Program-made: the position numbers and the translations under genes | The notes under the pieces: model-generated | Database searches by the model: none | What the model was told of the DNA's origin: nothing | The model's input: only the letters and a program-made list of their open reading frames with translations | NCBI GenBank assembly: GCA_003339415.1 | Contig: PDHQ01000074.1 | Coordinates: forward strand, 1 to 64,000 | Direction of reading: 5' to 3' | Source: Ophiocordyceps camponoti-saundersi (nom. inval.) | Lineage: Eukaryota > Ascomycota > Sordariomycetes > Hypocreales > Ophiocordycipitaceae | DNA length: 64,000 nt | Part shown: one piece after another, positions 60,478 through 64,000 of the stretch | How positions within the stretch are numbered: the stretch's first letter is position 1 | How the letters are laid out: every line of letters starts with the position of its first letter

Positions 60478-62350
60478 TTTAACTTTTATATATTTTACGG
60501 ATCTCGCGCTTAAAGTAACGCGGATACGGACCTCTTATTTTTATATTATAAGCGGACTCTGCTCTTTCCGTTACCCTATAATAATAGCCTTAAGCCGCGC
60601 CCGGAGCGGCTCCGAGGGGGAGGGTAATACTATATAAGTTAATCGTAACCGCGAAAATTTTTTACTTAGAATATAGCTTTACTCTAAATTATAATAAGCT
60701 TAAACTTAAGGGTTTACTATACTTTTTACCTTATTAAAAGCTAAAGCGAATATTAGTAAGATTATTTCGGGGGACGCCTTAGTCTCCGTATAAGTAATTA
60801 TCGAATAAGTAGCGGAGTCTAAAAAGGTCCGGGGAGGCGCCCCCCTTACTCTAACTCTATTAATTAGTAATATTTCCTCGGCCGTTACGGCTATAATTTC
60901 CTCTCTTTTTTATAACTTTAAGGGGAGCGGAACTCTTTTAATATAAGCTATAATTATAGCTAAAGCGCTAAAGAAAATTATTAAAAAATAAATTCCTAAG
61001 TAATATAAGTATTAGCTTATAATTTACTTTAACTTTATCGCTATTTTACTTTAAGTTTAAAGCTTTAAGGTAACTATAATAAATATTAACTACGAATTTT
61101 ATAGGTAAGGCTAAGCTTTTATTATAAGGAAACTACTTAGCGGTAATATTACGGTAATATTCTAAGATACTATCTATAAGCTCTAGTCCGATTTAAGGTA
61201 GCTTTATACTATTTTCGGAGAAAAAGCACGCTTAACTAGCGAAAATTATACTCTTATTATAAAGAGAGTATTAGCGTAAGCTTTATAGTAAGGCGGGAAG
61301 GAGGCTTTTTAAAAGGAGATTAAGTTTTTAAATAAAGTCTTAATAATATAACTATACGTAAAAAGATATTATTTAGGAACTTAGTAAAGTTTCTTTATAA
61401 TTATTATTAATAGCGTAATAAATATAAACTAAATTTATAATAGGGGTATAATAATATAAGCGGAGATTTTTAATATAAAACTATATAAGCTAAAAGTTTA
61501 ATTTTAATAATATTTTAAATATTACTAGCTTAAATATATTACTAAATACTATATAGCAAAGCTATAATATAGCTAGTACTCCGCCTTTTTATATACGGAG
61601 GGCGAGTTAGCTTACCTTATAGCGTATAGAAAAAGATTATATTACTACCTTTTTTATTAGGGGACTTACCCCGGGTAAAGTTAACTTTACCTTAAGATAA
61701 GAGCGGCGTAGGACCGGGCGAAGGATATTTATATTTCCTAACTTTAGAGATTTATAGATTAGAACTTTATATATATTACCCCTCCTCCCCCTCCGGCGCT
61801 AACCGGAGTTTAGTAGTAGCCGGGGCGGAAACGCTAAAAGGCGAATATAATAGCTTTACTTCTAACCCCCTTTCCGAACTTATCCGCAGCTCCGCCGTAA
61901 TAATTAAGCCGCTTTTTAGAACTAGCTATTACGGGGTTTATTATAAGCTAGTAAAACCTTTATATATTCCTTAGTTACGTTAATAAAGCTTTAATTAAAT
62001 AGATTATTTAGGACGCTATAATTAAGCGCGGAGATTCGGTTTATAGTAATAATAACGCTTAGGAAAATAAGTAGCTATATAGACTCCGCACCGGACTCGG
62101 ACTACGCGCACTCTTACTACCGCAGACTCCGCTTTAGAGGATATATCGGCTTCCTAATTATTTATTATTACTAAACTTATCTAAAATATAAAGTGCTAGG
62201 TGCGGACCTAGTCCGGCCCTAAACTAAGGTAATACTTAAGGGGAGGGTTTTACTCTAAGTTCTCTAGTTTTTCCCACCCTTAAAATATATATAGGATAGT
62301 TCTAGGCTAAATTAAGCATACTAGCGTATAAATATTATTATTATTATTAT
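60478..62350 (+). mobile_element. Unclassified 1873-bp repeated element, copy 2
   Basis: This is the second copy. It is less RIP-damaged than copy 1 in several GC-rich blocks (for example GCCGCGCCCGGAGCGGCTCC near 60593). Its flanks read ATATAAAA before and ATATAAGA after, a possible 8-bp target duplication with one RIP change. On the plus strand one can read KVRGGAPL, IIQDAIIKRGDSVYS and LLLPQTPL, separated by RIP stops. I do not recognise the protein. Confidence 0.65.
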
Positions 62351-63002
62351 ATATAAGATTTATAAAAATTAAATTTATCTTAAATCCTTCTTTATTTTTT
62401 TTAGGAAATAGCTATTTTATCTTTAATTTAATTTTAAGAGTTAAGTTTTAAAAGTTATTAGGCTTTTTTAAAGCGTTATTTAGGCGTCGTTTTAGTTAGC
62501 GATCTAAATTACCTTAATTTAATCGGCGCTTTAGATTTCGCGGTAATTTCCTATCGGATTTAGAAATATTCTTATCTCGCCTAAGTAACCTACCTAAAGA
62601 TATATACTAAGTAGTATTATTTTAGAGATTTCCCTAAGTTCCTCTTATTAGTTTAGTTTAAAGATTCGGAATAAGATATTTATATTTATAAGCTTATTTA
62701 TCTAAAATATCTTCTTATATTAGCTAATAGAAGGTTTCCTAAAAAAGAATATTAAGTTATAAAAAGACTATTATTAATATAAATTATTTAAGGTAAAAAG
62801 CAGCTTATATTATTCTCTTTATCTTTAATATTTAAGATTAAAAGTCTTTTCCTAAAAAGATATCTTATAAAGTAAAGCGTTATTTTTATATTACTAAAGC
62901 GGTAATATCTGGTTAGATTAGGGTTAGAAAAAAATCACTTATAAGTAATTATATAAGTGATTTTTTATAATTTTTTTTTTCGTGATTTAAATTACTTATA
63001 AG
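62351..63002. other. RIP-degraded DNA between insertions, with a hairpin
   Basis: This is probably more of the Gypsy relic or its target. A perfect-looking hairpin lies at about 62928-62967, with arms AAAAATCACTTATA and TATAAGTGATTTTT. It is followed by a related half-palindrome right up to the hAT end. No gene is visible. Confidence 0.45.
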
Positions 63003-64000
63003 CAGGGTTTAAAATTAGTTAGTCTTTAGTTAGTTAGGACTAACTAAAAAAAGTCCGGACTAAAAGTACGTACCTTTTAGTTAGTCTTTAGTTAGTTAGC
63101 TTAAGGACTTTAGTTAGTCCTTAAATATAAGGACTAACTAACTAAAAACTAAAAACTAAAAGGACTAAATTTTTAGTTAGCTTATATAAGCTATTTTAAT
63201 CTAAAAAAAATACTAATAAATAGCGCGATAAAAGTACTATATAGTAATTAGGTTTTTTTTTAATTATATTATTATTAAGCGAGAAATAAAATCTTTAATC
63301 TAATATATTAAAAATAAAAATAAAATCTAGTAAGAATAATAGTAATAACTTAATAAATAATAATATAATAAAGAGTAGAAATATAATATAGCTTTAAAAA
63401 AGCTAAATATAAGTTAAATATATTTAATTATTAGAAATCTTTAGCTATATAAAATTATTAATATATAAAGAGTTAATATTAATAAAAAAAATATATTATT
63501 AGCTAGAAAAACTTATATAATAATAAGTAAAAAAACTAGCTATAATAGAAGACTTATAAGCTTTAATTTTCTTCTTCTAAAGCTTTATTTTCCTCTTCTT
63601 TAATTTCCTAGAAATTATTAAGTATTAAATTCTAGTTTTTAAGCAGAATTAACTACTCCACAGTTTCCAGTTTAAAGTTATTCCTCGATAACGTAATTAT
63701 ATTACCGGATATAGAAAATATAGCCTTAATTAAGGCCGATATAGCCGGAATAGCTAAAAATTTTCTAGCTAAAATTATTAAAGTAGGGAAGCGAAAAGCG
63801 TTATTTTTCTAATATAAAAGCGGGTTACTCTATAAAATAATTAGTAAATAAATAATAAATAGAGAGAAAAAATTATAAAAAAATATTATAACTATACCTT
63901 AGAAGGTAAATAAGCTTCTGAAAGGTATTATGTTAATTCTTCGTTAGTTTCTGCTTTTTTAGACTTTAAACTAAAGTCAAACTCTTCTAAAGTAAATAAT
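63003..64000 (-). mobile_element. Second hAT copy, left end (continues beyond the window)
   Basis: It begins CAGGGTTTAAAATTAGTTAG and is collinear with 25488 onward for the full remaining 1 kb. This covers the subterminal array and the C-terminal transposase relic (ISGNIITLS region near 63690). Differences are almost only C/T and G/A. Truncation is by the window edge, not by a break in the element. Confidence 0.9.

Noticed and set aside
55784..62350. The 1873-bp pair as LTRs of a single 6.5-kb element
   Set aside because: No shared outer target duplication, separate matching flanks for each copy, and a Gypsy frame that continues across copy 1.

Overview
The window reads as chromosomal DNA of a filamentous ascomycete. 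I infer Sordariomycetes, possibly Hypocreales, from gene content and style. Introns are short (55-82 nt, one of 204 nt), and the genes include fungal NCE101, SSL1/TFIIH p44, HPPD and eL27. Long AT-rich blocks are almost free of CpA/TpG, the signature of repeat-induced point mutation (RIP).

Region 1 (1-15736) is ordinary gene-rich DNA with seven well supported genes plus one Hsp70-like gene whose nine exons I modelled by hand. In order: a TPT/DMT-type transporter (+), ribosomal protein eL27 (-), NCE101 (+, sharing a promoter with eL27), a TTC36-like TPR protein (-), 4-hydroxyphenylpyruvate dioxygenase (+), a C-terminally membrane-anchored kinase-like protein with a damaged DFG motif (-), the Hsp70-like ATPase (+, with a GC-AG intron), and SSL1/p44 of TFIIH (+). 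They act in unrelated housekeeping or signalling roles and do not form a cluster.

Region 2 (15737-35038) is one 19.3-kb nested transposon insertion 142 bp downstream of SSL1. The outer element is a minus-strand Gypsy-type retrotransposon with 121-bp LTRs and target duplication CCACC. Inside it sit a second minus-strand Gypsy element (375-bp LTRs, target duplication CTAGG) and a 6.8-kb hAT DNA transposon (TIR CAGGGTTTAAAA, 8-bp target duplication ATTATCGT). All are dead from RIP. Reverse-transcriptase catalytic Asp pairs read as Asn-Asn, and many codons have become stops.

Region 3 (35039-36500) is an island of normal composition carrying one spliced hypothetical gene. Region 4 (36500-39715) is an old, partly degraded segment. 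It has a readable coiled-coil reading frame and six near-identical 52-53 bp boxes that look like spliceosomal introns. This is the most unusual structure I found.

Region 5 (39716-64000) is another RIP-degraded transposon nest. It contains a truncated plus-strand Copia relic, a complete Copia-type element (276-bp LTRs, target duplication AAATT), a degraded minus-strand Gypsy pol interrupted by two copies of an unclassified 1873-bp element, a 656-bp foldback/MITE-like element with a GC-rich 24-bp minisatellite core, and the left end of a second hAT copy running off the window.

All coordinates and translations were worked out by eye. No database search or computation was run.
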